Shown in pieces: positions 1 to 7,429 of a stretch of DNA of 49,674 nt. Under the pieces are notes generated by a model that ran no database searches, had not been told where the DNA came from, and worked only from the letters and a program-made list of their open reading frames with translations. The stretch spans positions 28,458 to 78,131 of the forward strand of contig WTKN01000273.1 of assembly GCA_011524395.1 (NCBI GenBank). The letters run 5' to 3'. Both the position numbers and the translations under genes were made by a program. The DNA comes from Moorena sp. SS36440bin_2. GTDB taxonomy: Bacteria > Cyanobacteriota > Cyanobacteriia > Cyanobacteriales > Coleofasciculaceae. Numbering within the stretch: position 1 is the stretch's first letter; the number at the start of each line of letters is the position of its first letter.

Positions 1-1
1 T

Positions 2-292
2 GACCTTGCAGCTAATAACTTAACTAACCTTGCAGCTAATAACTTAACTAACCTTATAGGTATTGATGTAACTAACCTTGCAGCTAATAACTTAACTGAC
101 CTTGCAGCTAATAACTTAACTAACCTTGCAGCTAATAACTTAACTAACCTTGGAGGTATTGATGTAACTAACCTTGCAGCTAATAACTTAACTAACCTTG
201 GAGGTATTGATGTAAGTAACCTTGGAGGTATTGATGTAAGTAACCTTGGAGGTATTGACTTCAGTAACCTTGGAAGTATTGACTTCACTTAG
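2..292 (+). CDS. C-terminal part of an 8-residue repeat protein (5' end outside window)
   Basis: The frame is open from the window edge to TAG at 290-292, giving 96 residues with no start inside the window. It consists of twelve 8-residue units in two flavours: six LAANNLT(N/D) units and six L(G/I)(G/S)ID(V/F)(T/S)N units, the last one incomplete. The DNA units are 24 bp and nearly identical, so the array expanded recently. The regular Leu-x-x-x-Asn/Asp spacing suggests a solenoid or fibre-like structure, but I do not recognise a named family. The pentapeptide-repeat family has period 5 and does not fit. The final units drift (ID followed by F, then GSIDF), as the terminal units of repeat arrays often do. 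Function is unknown. Confidence 0.7.
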   Translation, partial: DLAANNLTNLAANNLTNLIGIDVTNLAANNLTDLAANNLTNLAANNLTNLGGIDVTNLAANNLTNLGGIDVSNLGGIDVSNLGGIDFSNLGSIDFT

Positions 293-601
293 ATCTCCGT
301 TGGACTTTGGACAAAATCAAGGGGAGTAAACATCTGTCGTTAACATATCAAACCTCTAAAAAGCTTACAGAAACTGTGTATTATGAGAATCTTAACCTGA
401 GGAGATGGTTGCCGTAGGAATAACTTGGCAGAAGGGGTAAAAATAGTTTTTGCCTCAAACCTCAAACTTATTGGTTAAAAAGTTATTTGTTAAGCAGAGC
501 CTAAGGTAGCCTAAAACCAAGCAAAATTATTGAATTAGAGCTTACGTGAATAGGTAGTTTTCCAAAGTCCAATCAGGGAAATAGGTGACATTATTGCTTA
601 G

Positions 602-640
602 TTATCCCCTTGACAAAACGAGTTGTTGTCGAGGGGATAA
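602..640. terminator. Strong inverted repeat, likely terminator downstream of tetR
   Basis: Arms of 15 bp (602-616 and 626-640) pair with one mismatch around a 9-nt loop. The hairpin lies 50 bp beyond the stop of the minus-strand tetR gene and between two gene ends, as expected of a bidirectional terminator. A clear T-run is missing, so this is only a probable terminator. The rest of 293-689 shows no gene or other recognisable element. Confidence 0.45.
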
Positions 641-689
641 ACTTTTGTCTATTAAAAATTAATAAAAGCAATTAAATCGGTTATGTTGA

Positions 690-1304
690 TTAGGGATTAC
701 CAGAGCCAGGAATAGGATGGGTAGACAGTAACTCGTTAACGTAGCGCCGAACTACAATCTGCTGCTGGTCAGGGCTAAGGCGTTTGGCTTGAATCAGGGA
801 GTCTAGGCTAACTCCATTCACTACGGCTAACAGGGCGTTGGCTTCTAACTCTGGGTCTATGTTAGCTCGAATCAGTTTAGCTGACTGTAGAGCTTTCAAC
901 TCTTGAATAATCACCTCACGGAGCTGAGCAGCACTCTGTTGATGCTCAGCCATCAAGGATTCTCGTCCAATGGCATACCCCAAAAAGGCCACCCAGACCT
1001 TGAGAATATCTTGCCGTTGAGTGTCTAGTGGCAAAAACGCAGATAGCATTTCTACTAGTCGATCGACTCCCCTAGCTTGCTCTGTTGCAGCCTGCATCGT
1101 TTTTTGCAGACGCTGAGTTACTTGATTAAGGGCAAACAGAATAAGCTCTTGCTTATCTCGAAAGTGGTGAGTAACAACTCCGGTGGTGCAACCTAGCTCT
1201 TGGGCGATCGCGCGCATACTGGTGCGATCTAACCCTTCTCGGACAATAACTCGCCAGGCGGCTTCAGAAACTTCAAGGCGGCGATCCTGTTGGGACATGA
1301 GCAT
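690..1304 (-). CDS. TetR/AcrR family transcriptional regulator
   Basis: A protein of about 204 residues with a TetR N-terminal helix-turn-helix: the first 50 residues contain TSMRAIAQELGCTTGVVTHHF, in which the GCTTGVVTHHF stretch is the usual recognition helix followed by the FxxKxEL segment (FRDKQEL). The remaining helical part is the ligand-binding and dimer domain and resembles the BetI-like C-terminal type. Two in-frame ATGs lie near 1304 and 1298; neither has a strong ribosome site. The gene is divergent from a membrane protein gene at 1431. Two identical palindromes between them (1382-1418) are the probable operators, so it likely represses that neighbour and perhaps itself. The effector is unknown. 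Confidence 0.85.
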   Translation of the reverse strand: MLMSQQDRRLEVSEAAWRVIVREGLDRTSMRAIAQELGCTTGVVTHHFRDKQELILFALNQVTQRLQKTMQAATEQARGVDRLVEMLSAFLPLDTQRQDILKVWVAFLGYAIGRESLMAEHQQSAAQLREVIIQELKALQSAKLIRANIDPELEANALLAVVNGVSLDSLIQAKRLSPDQQQIVVRRYVNELLSTHPIPGSGNP

Positions 1305-1368
1305 CAAAGGAAACTAACCAGATATACACCAGATATAGAGTGGGAGAGAAACAAAGTTTCAATGCCTA

Positions 1369-1418
1369 TTGACAGCTTATCATAACAGTTGTTATATTTA
1401 TTGCATAACAACTGTTAT
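1369..1418 (+). promoter_or_regulatory. Promoter with tandem TetR-type operators
   Basis: A TTGACA box (1369-1374), a 17-bp spacer and TTATAT (1392-1397) form a good sigma-70 promoter reading toward 1431. Two 14-bp palindromes, ATAACAGTTGTTAT (1382-1395) and ATAACAACTGTTAT (1405-1418), follow the form ATAACA-NN-TGTTAT. They are exact reverse complements of each other and their centres are 23 bp apart. One covers the -10 box and the other lies around the expected transcript start, so a bound repressor would block initiation. The facing tetR gene is the obvious candidate to bind them. Confidence 0.75.
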
Positions 1419-1430
1419 GAGGTTAAGCGG

Positions 1431-2027
1431 ATGCACTCTGAGCTGACTTGTCCCTCTCCTCGCTCTGGTCTGAAAGGTTTGCTTGATCGCTTCACCGGAC
1501 CAGGGGCAACCCAAGCTGAGTTACTCATACAATTTGTACCGTCCCTGGTGGCTTTGGTAGCAGCGCCAACCTACGCCCTGACCCTCCCTATACAGTGGAC
1601 TCCTTTGCAATTAGGACTGATCGCTGTTTTTGCCCTTGATTTAGTCGGGGGTGTCCTCACCAATGCTACCTCCACGGCTAAGGGTTGGTATCACCGACCG
1701 GAACAGGGTTGGCAGCAGCATTTAGGATTTGTGTCTATTCATGTCATCCATGTCTTGTTAGTGGCGCTGCTCTTTCGTGGGGGAGATTGGGGATTCTTTA
1801 TCGGTGTTTCCAGCTACCTGTTGGGGGCATCAGTCTTGATTTTGCGGTCTCCCCTCTATCTTCAACGTCCAGTGGCCTTAGGACTTTACAGCTTAGGGCT
1901 GTTGGGCGATCGCTATCTATTTCCCCCAATGCCTGGTCTGGAATGGTTTCTGCCTTTGTTTTTTCTAAAAATATTAGTCAGTCATTTGCTAAAAGAAACC
2001 CCTTATCGCCCTAGGGAAACACGATAA
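1431..2027 (+). CDS. Integral membrane protein of unknown function
   Basis: The frame could be read from a TTG at 1389, but that start lies inside the operator and promoter. The ATG at 1431, with GAGG at 1419-1422 in front, is much better and gives 198 residues. The protein has about five hydrophobic segments with short loops, a cytoplasmic-looking polar N-terminus, and an Arg-rich tail after the last segment. I see no catalytic motif and do not recognise the family. Its position behind two TetR operators suggests expression only when an inducer is present. A transport or membrane-modifying role is possible but unproven. Confidence 0.7.
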   Translation: MHSELTCPSPRSGLKGLLDRFTGPGATQAELLIQFVPSLVALVAAPTYALTLPIQWTPLQLGLIAVFALDLVGGVLTNATSTAKGWYHRPEQGWQQHLGFVSIHVIHVLLVALLFRGGDWGFFIGVSSYLLGASVLILRSPLYLQRPVALGLYSLGLLGDRYLFPPMPGLEWFLPLFFLKILVSHLLKETPYRPRETR

Positions 2028-2087
2028 GATTTTCTGCGACTCATCTTTAATTTTGACAGCAATAATTCTAGTTGTGAGGTAATTACA

Positions 2088-2606
2088 ATGACAATAACTA
2101 TTAGACATCTGGTATCTGGACTTTTACTTTTATCGTTTGGATTGTTGGGGTCTCTAATTCCTGGTGGTTCGATTGAAACAAGGAGTTTTTCACACATTGA
2201 CCCGTTGATATTGGGGGCATTTAATACCTTCTTAACTTCCCTAGTGATAGTCAGCCTTTTGATTGTTTACTTTATCTTCAAAGATTTGAAGTGGGCGTTT
2301 ATTGTGTCTAGCTTATCTGCTATTTCCTATTTTTTCGTATACGCCCTAGATTTAGGAACACTATTTCCAGTCTCACCAGATCCAATGCCTCAGGCGCTAT
2401 TTGTAATAGAAGTATTAGGAATGATTGTTTCTCTTCCTTTACTATTTCTTTCTGTTCGAGGAGCTATGAATAGTAACAAGAGTAGTAACGATCAAGTAAT
2501 GGTAAACAAACCCTATTCAAAGACGTTTGTATATTTCGCTTTCTTTTTGGTTGTTATTGGTGTTGGCATTATCACCTTTGCTACCAAATCCGCTATGGGT
2601 AGCTAA
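2088..2606 (+). CDS. Small four- to five-helix membrane protein, hypothetical
   Basis: This 172-residue protein begins at an ATG preceded by GAGGT (2075-2079). Hydrophobic segments lie near residues 5-25, 42-66, 68-90, 104-124 and 148-168, with a polar loop between the last two (around residues 128-145) that contains the run NSNKSSNDQ. No domain is recognised. It follows the TetR-controlled membrane gene by 60 bp in the same direction and could share its transcript. No terminator is visible between them. The nearby lower-strand reading frames look like chance. Confidence 0.6.
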   Translation: MTITIRHLVSGLLLLSFGLLGSLIPGGSIETRSFSHIDPLILGAFNTFLTSLVIVSLLIVYFIFKDLKWAFIVSSLSAISYFFVYALDLGTLFPVSPDPMPQALFVIEVLGMIVSLPLLFLSVRGAMNSNKSSNDQVMVNKPYSKTFVYFAFFLVVIGVGIITFATKSAMGS

Positions 2607-2629
2607 CAGTGCTTAAGAAGGGGACGTAA

Positions 2630-2702
2630 CCCATAGCGCATAAGCAGCTCAATTAGCCTGCGCTATGGGCATTAGCTGTTGGCGTAGCCTGCGCGTAGCG
2701 CA
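2630..2702. repeat. Inverted repeat and GC-rich repeat module
   Basis: CCCATAGCGCA at 2630-2640 pairs exactly with TGCGCTATGGG at 2659-2669 and is followed by a GCGTAGC/GCGCGTAGCGC module up to 2702. The module belongs to the same GC-rich repeat texture seen at 21.4, 31.2, 34.6, 41.3 and 45.8 kb. It sits between two converging genes and may also end transcription. Confidence 0.5.
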
Positions 2703-2715
2703 TATGCTTACATTA

Positions 2716-3462
2716 CTAAGCATCTTTCTGGAGAATTGCGGGATAGATTTGCTCTGTTGCTCTGGCAAGCTGGTATCGGTCATCAATTTCTCCCCATAGT
2801 AGATCGCTAATCACCTTATAGTAAACTGGATAGGATTTTGCTGCTGCTATCAGCCCATCAGTTTCATAATTCAGCTTGAGGCTGGTTTTAAATCTTAGGG
2901 TAGCTTGCGCCAACATGCTTTGAAACAAAGGCTGGGATATTTTGGAAATACCGACTAATTCACCAGCAATTTGACTCCCCAGTTCAGCCTTATTTTTAGA
3001 CATCGCAACGATTGTCTCACCTGAGGTTTCCACATAGACTTCATCGCCAGCATTGGTTTGGCCAGATAGCAAGACTACATTGTCTTTAGGAAAGTTCAAG
3101 ACTGCTGTTAAAGCAAGCTTTTCGTAAATCAGATCTGATTCCAACAACAGAAAATCACCCTCAATTAGCTCACGGGCACAATAGAGGGAATACATGGTAC
3201 CTGATTTGGCATAGTGTGGGTTATGAACCGTCAATATCTGATCATTAAAACGTTGCTGCAGACGCTCATAAAAGTCGGATAAATGACCAGTGACAATGAT
3301 GATGCGCTGCATACCGCAGGCAGTCAATCGCTCTATCGATTCCTCAATAATAGGTTGCTCTCCCAACTTGAGAAACCCTTTAGGAACCGATTGCCCTAAT
3401 TCCTGGAGTCTAGTGCCCATACCAGCAGCTAGAATAACAGCTGTTTCTACTTTCATTAGCAT
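2716..3462 (-). CDS. LicC-like nucleotidyltransferase, predicted CTP:aminoethylphosphonate cytidylyltransferase
   Basis: This 248-residue protein has the Rossmann-like sugar/choline nucleotidyltransferase signature near the N-terminus (VILAAGMGTRL, followed by VPKGF), a metal-binding Asp in LLLESDLIYE, and a late acidic pair in WGEIDDRYQ. The GTMYSLYCA stretch resembles choline-phosphate cytidylyltransferases (LicC). Family knowledge: related PntC enzymes activate 2-aminoethylphosphonate as CMP-AEP in phosphonate tailoring. Given the PEP mutase operon upstream, CTP plus AEP, or methylated AEP, giving CMP-AEP is the likely reaction. Two ATGs (3462 and 3456) can serve as start. It lies 7 bp downstream of a truncated methyltransferase gene on the same strand and probably shares its transcript. 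Substrate is inferred, not shown. Confidence 0.75.
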   Translation of the reverse strand: MLMKVETAVILAAGMGTRLQELGQSVPKGFLKLGEQPIIEESIERLTACGMQRIIIVTGHLSDFYERLQQRFNDQILTVHNPHYAKSGTMYSLYCARELIEGDFLLLESDLIYEKLALTAVLNFPKDNVVLLSGQTNAGDEVYVETSGETIVAMSKNKAELGSQIAGELVGISKISQPLFQSMLAQATLRFKTSLKLNYETDGLIAAAKSYPVYYKVISDLLWGEIDDRYQLARATEQIYPAILQKDA

Positions 3463-3469
3463 TTATAAA

Positions 3470-3931
3470 TCAAGACATTGAAACGGTACTTGCTATTGTC
3501 GTAGCCGACCCTGACAGCACAACATCGAAGTGAGACTCCCTGGGCAGATCAATGGCCTCTCCCACGCTGATTATGGCTTGGGGCATAGCTGCTAGGGCAA
3601 TTTTCACCAAGTTTGCTGAGTAATCAATCCCTGTGACTGGATTCCCTTGTTGGTAAAACGGATAGAGAAAGGTACCCGCGCCGCAACCCACTTCCAACAA
3701 TGAATCCTTTGGGATGATGTTGAGCTGATCCGCGATATGCTGCACATAGGCCATCCAGGCTGATTCCTGGACGCCTGAGAATTGGGTATCATAGCCATTT
3801 GCAACCAGCAACGAGAGCAACGTTGGCTGTTCTATCTCATCGACCTGTCTGCGATTCCAGATTTTGTACCAGTTGTTCTCCAATGTTTTACGCCTTGAAA
3901 TAGGTCTTAAAACCATATCTATGGTATACAA
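3470..3931 (-). pseudogene. C-terminally truncated SAM-dependent methyltransferase
   Basis: The 153-residue product contains the N-terminal half of a class I methyltransferase. Motif I is LLEVGCGAGTF, followed by an acidic residue in VTGIDYSANLV, and the frame reaches the motif IV region (HFDVVLSGS). It then ends in a short unrelated tail (ATTIASTVSMS). Class I enzymes usually need another 70-100 residues after this point for the last strands and substrate contacts. The loss abuts the start of the nucleotidyltransferase gene, as if a deletion joined the two. It could be a dead remnant or a domain that works with a partner. The N-terminal start is uncertain; Met-7 is also possible. Confidence 0.6.
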
Positions 3932-4002
3932 ATATACTTTAATTTAGTATTCTGAGTACATAAAACATCATCTATGGTACCGAGAATGGTAAAAGCAAAG
4001 CC

Positions 4003-4842
4003 ATGATAAAGGAATATGAAAACTATCAGGATACATCCAAAAGCTACGACACAACTCGTATCCCAATCGGGGTTGAGATTTTATTGGGTTGCTTTGCGAC
4101 TACCCCTCGTCCTTTGCCAGAGCAGGTGATATTGGATGGTGGGTGTGGTACTGGAAACTATATCCAAGCCTTGAAGAACAAAGTCAATAGCCTGTGGGGT
4201 CTAGAATTCAATGGGGGAATGTTGGCGCAAGCAACAGAAAAGTTCCGCAATGACCCCAATATTCACTTAGATCAAGGCAGTCTTCTCGATCTTCCCTATG
4301 AGAATGAAACCTTTGATGGGATAATGTGTAACCAGGTTCTCCATCACTTGGGTTCGGACGAAGCAGCTCAGGAAAATTTTCCTGAACTGAACCAGGTGTT
4401 TGAGCAAGCCTATCGAGTGCTGCGTCCCCAAGGCGTGTTTGTCTGTAATACCAGCAGTCATCCCCAGGTTCATGATGGATTTTGGTGGGCTGATCTGATT
4501 CCAGACGCCGTATCGAGAATCGCTCAACGTATGCCACCAATAGCATGCATTACTGAGAAATTGGATCAAGCTGGCTTTTGCTTTGGGGGCATTGTTGTGC
4601 CAATTCATGCTGTGATGCAAGGTGACAATTACCTTGACCCAGAAGGCCCGCTCAAGCCAACCTATCGGAATGGTGATTCTACTTGGTCTTTGGCAAAGGA
4701 AGCGGAATTAGAACAAGTACTGGAGCGAGTGCGAAATATGAATAAGGATGGAAGCATCGTTCATTATCTTGAGCAACGGGAAAGTTTGCGCCAAAAATTG
4801 GGGCAAACAACCTTTGTTTATGCCTACAAGAAAAAGAGTTGA
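4003..4842 (+). CDS. SAM-dependent methyltransferase (class I)
   Basis: This 279-residue protein has a Methyltransf_11-type core: motif I VILDGGCGTGNY, the acidic residue in LWGLEFNGGML, motif II-like LDLPYENETFDGIMCNQVLHHL, and a post-motif RVLRPQGVFVCNT. The C-terminal 110 residues form a substrate cap that I do not recognise. It reads opposite to the flanking phosphonate genes, and its promoter region (3932-4002) is shared with the truncated methyltransferase gene. Placed among genes for AEP synthesis and cytidylyl transfer, N-methylation of aminoethylphosphonate or its lipid is a reasonable guess. Natural-product O- or C-methylation is an alternative. The fold is clear; the substrate is not. 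Confidence 0.8.
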   Translation: MIKEYENYQDTSKSYDTTRIPIGVEILLGCFATTPRPLPEQVILDGGCGTGNYIQALKNKVNSLWGLEFNGGMLAQATEKFRNDPNIHLDQGSLLDLPYENETFDGIMCNQVLHHLGSDEAAQENFPELNQVFEQAYRVLRPQGVFVCNTSSHPQVHDGFWWADLIPDAVSRIAQRMPPIACITEKLDQAGFCFGGIVVPIHAVMQGDNYLDPEGPLKPTYRNGDSTWSLAKEAELEQVLERVRNMNKDGSIVHYLEQRESLRQKLGQTTFVYAYKKKS

Positions 4843-4946
4843 GAGCCTCCATCGTTTAATTCCTAGAAGGACGTGAATTAACGACCTTTTAGACTCTCCG
4901 GTGCTATGAGCTAAGGCGCAAGCTTCGGCAACAGCCCACAGATACA

Positions 4947-5594
4947 TTAAGTGCACAGCTGATAGGCACAATAAAGAACTTTTATCTTCTCTGCATAATC
5001 CTGATTATTCGGAAGATAGGGTTGTGGTGGCGAGAGATAGGCTGGTTTTAAAATGCCTTCTGACTCCATCTGTTGCAAGGTAACATCGAATTTTTTTTGA
5101 TAGTGGATATCCTCTCGGTTTGTAAACACCAGATATCCTCCCGGTTTTACTACTCGGCAAAACTTATACAACACATTTGACGTTTCCATATTAGTAAGCA
5201 CCGCAGTGGAAATGATTCCATCAAATTCATTATCTTGAAATGGCAGTTCTTGCTGTATATCTGCTTTATATAGAGCAGTATAAAGATTTTTATCCCTAGC
5301 AATGTCCAAAGAGTTTTGGGAAATGTCAACTCCAATTATGGTTTGATAACCTTGTTCTCGAAGAGCTTGTCCAGCAAGTCCCGTTCCACATCCGAGATCC
5401 AAAATTTTGCCATCGCTAGCGACAAATTTTGCCATCAGTTCAGCAGCAACCTGATGACAAGCATACTGCCAATTCAAGACTTGACCCTCATACACTTGAG
5501 CTAAAGTATCATATTCTTTTTCAACTTCGGCGATTTCAGTATTCCATTTATTTGACCAGTTAGATAAGAATTGGGCTTGTTGATTATTAGTCAT
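4947..5594 (-). CDS. SAM-dependent methyltransferase (class I)
   Basis: A 215-residue protein with motif I KILDLGCGTGLAG, acidic motif II in IIGVDISQNSL, and later motifs QELPFQDNEFDGIISTAVLTN and CRVVKPGGYLVFTNRE. The arrangement YDTLAQVYE near residue 29 is common just before the SAM site in small-molecule methyltransferases. It ends convergent with the methyltransferase at 4003-4842 and begins 99 bp downstream of the CDP-alcohol phosphotransferase gene on the same strand, so it probably belongs to the same transcription unit. It is a candidate for methylating the amino group of aminoethylphosphonate. The order and number of methyl transfers cannot be read from sequence. Confidence 0.8.
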   Translation of the reverse strand: MTNNQQAQFLSNWSNKWNTEIAEVEKEYDTLAQVYEGQVLNWQYACHQVAAELMAKFVASDGKILDLGCGTGLAGQALREQGYQTIIGVDISQNSLDIARDKNLYTALYKADIQQELPFQDNEFDGIISTAVLTNMETSNVLYKFCRVVKPGGYLVFTNREDIHYQKKFDVTLQQMESEGILKPAYLSPPQPYLPNNQDYAEKIKVLYCAYQLCT

Positions 5595-5693
5595 TAATTA
5601 TTCTCTTTACTTAGAACTATACTTACTTATTGAACCTTGATAATATAGCATATTTATCAAGGTTTTATACAGACTGTAAAACTTTTATAGTGA

Positions 5694-6401
5694 TTATTTT
5701 GATTCAAATGATTGAATTATATACTCTCTGGCATCCCATAAATATTTAATACCAGAAACCCATATCAATGATTGAGTTATAAGTATGAATAACACAGTCA
5801 AATCAAAAAGACTCTCACTTGCAGGTCTTAATGTAGTTAAGGTAACTACTGCAATAGTCGCCAAACACAATATTATAGAATTCCAACGATTTTCTAAAGG
5901 ATCAGAATATCCAAAAATTCGACCTTCTAGTAGTATGTGTAACCCAATAACAATAAACAACCATTCACTTGAAAACCCATAAATTTTATACCAATAAAGA
6001 CCTACCAAGGGATAACCAATATATACCGCTTTTAATTTAGCAATAACATTGGCTTCAATTACAATATTATTTAAATTTAATATCTGTCTTGCAAATGTTG
6101 CTAAAAAGTCTCTGGTCAGAGCTAGAAAAACAAACCATATCGGGAGAATTTCCATTTCAATGCTAATGACATACAAGGCTAGGAAACCTATATAGTCTAC
6201 AATCGGATCGAAATATTTACCGAAATCTGTTTTTAAGTCCTTTGTTCTAGCTAACCACCCATCAACAGCATCCAATAAAAATGCTATATAAAATAACACA
6301 CCAATATACAGATAGTCTTGAGGGGGAACAAGATACCATGAAACAAAAGCTATAAAAATTAAAATCAATCTAAATAATGTAATGTGATTCGGTTTAATCA
6401 T
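5694..6401 (-). CDS. CDP-alcohol phosphatidyltransferase family membrane enzyme
   Basis: This 235-residue polytopic protein carries the complete family signature D-x2-D-G-x2-A-R-x8-G-x3-D-x3-D at residues 44-69 (Asp44, Asp47, Gly48, Arg52, Gly61, Asp65, Asp69). Members join a CDP-activated alcohol to a second alcohol in the membrane and release CMP. Beside a CTP-dependent activator and AEP synthesis genes, the probable reaction is transfer of phosphonoethylamine from CMP-AEP to a lipid alcohol, giving a phosphonolipid. Its start overlaps the stop of the upstream dehydrogenase-like gene by 4 bp, implying translational coupling. The gene is clearly AT-rich relative to the pepM operon, suggesting a separate origin. 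The exact acceptor is unknown. Confidence 0.85.
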   Translation of the reverse strand: MIKPNHITLFRLILIFIAFVSWYLVPPQDYLYIGVLFYIAFLLDAVDGWLARTKDLKTDFGKYFDPIVDYIGFLALYVISIEMEILPIWFVFLALTRDFLATFARQILNLNNIVIEANVIAKLKAVYIGYPLVGLYWYKIYGFSSEWLFIVIGLHILLEGRIFGYSDPLENRWNSIILCLATIAVVTLTTLRPASESLFDLTVLFILITQSLIWVSGIKYLWDAREYIIQSFESK

Positions 6402-7411
6402 GATAGCTCTAACTCCTTTATTATTTCTTTTATGATAATTTTCCAGTCAACGGTTGTGGAATCCACAAGATTCCACAACCCAAATCTTTCAGGTCGTACT
6501 GAAGATAATTTTTTCATTCTTTTATAAGTATTTAATTCTAGAATAGTATCAAATCCTTGTTTTAATTCTAAGCTTATTTCTAATTTTCGACAATAATATA
6601 ATAACCGCTCATATAAATCAGGTAATTTATAAATACATCTTATCTTCATAGCAACTAAAGCACCCATTAAAACTAATTGACCGTGTGATAGTTTACTATC
6701 TGCATATAACTTTTCAAATTCGTGTTCAGAACGGCTACACCAACTACTATCAGTTTTCATTAATAAAGAAAATGAGTAAAGCTGTTTGATTATTTCGATT
6801 AATGAGCTTTCATTCCGTTTTGTATATTTGTTGATGAATGGTTCAATGTTAGAAAAAGGTGTTTGATCAAATTCCTTAACTTTATTATCAACTTTTAAGT
6901 CCTCCAACACATTCAATTTTGATAATAATTCACCCAGAGCACTAACCCAAAATTTATGTGGCATGTGCTTAGTTAATAAGGGCAAACAAGCATAAACAGA
7001 CTGAGGTGCTTTTGATGGATAACTCTGATTATATGACGTTTCATTGGCCTTTAATGAACTAAAATTAGATGAAAAACCATCATTGGAAATAGAAGATAAC
7101 AAAACAGTTAAAGAAATTTTATCCCGTTTAGCACAAACTTTTACAAAATCTATGAGACTTCCCCCCCCAAAAACTAAAAAACGTTGACCACTGGTAGGAA
7201 ATTTTAATTTATCAATATTTGAATAAATCAAAGGAAATTTTGGTACAATGATCGGGAGATTATTTTTATTAACATGCTCGTAAATGGGAGAAAAACAATT
7301 CATTGAATAGACACTTGGACCTATAACACTACCGTCTATTTGTTCATTTATTAGGATTTTTTCTATGCATTTATCTATCGAGTTTCTTGAAATATGTAAT
7401 GTAGACTTCAT
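6398..7411 (-). CDS. Glycerol-1-phosphate dehydrogenase-like (AraM/EgsA-type) protein
   Basis: This 337-residue protein shows the landmark order of the glycerol-1-phosphate dehydrogenase branch of the iron-ADH/dehydroquinate synthase superfamily: the nucleotide loop FGGGSLIDFVK (residues 81-91), ISNDGFSSNFSSL (108-120, like the family SHDGxASP region), SALGELLSK (157-165), SRSEHEF (227-232) and LSHGQLV (241-247). Family members reduce dihydroxyacetone phosphate to sn-glycerol-1-phosphate. The usual metal ligand Asp of the GD motif is Glu161 here; His230 and His243 are kept. Identity is distant, so activity may have changed, for example to reduction of a phosphonate aldehyde. It overlaps the CDP-alcohol phosphotransferase gene by 4 bp and follows the HAD gene by 18 bp. 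Confidence 0.6.
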   Translation of the reverse strand: MKSTLHISRNSIDKCIEKILINEQIDGSVIGPSVYSMNCFSPIYEHVNKNNLPIIVPKFPLIYSNIDKLKFPTSGQRFLVFGGGSLIDFVKVCAKRDKISLTVLLSSISNDGFSSNFSSLKANETSYNQSYPSKAPQSVYACLPLLTKHMPHKFWVSALGELLSKLNVLEDLKVDNKVKEFDQTPFSNIEPFINKYTKRNESSLIEIIKQLYSFSLLMKTDSSWCSRSEHEFEKLYADSKLSHGQLVLMGALVAMKIRCIYKLPDLYERLLYYCRKLEISLELKQGFDTILELNTYKRMKKLSSVRPERFGLWNLVDSTTVDWKIIIKEIIKELELS

Positions 7412-7429
7412 AATAAGTTTAACTACTGT

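Noticed and set aside
1-292. Pentapeptide-repeat protein assignment
   Set aside because: The period is eight residues, not five, and the A(D/N)LxX pattern is not kept.
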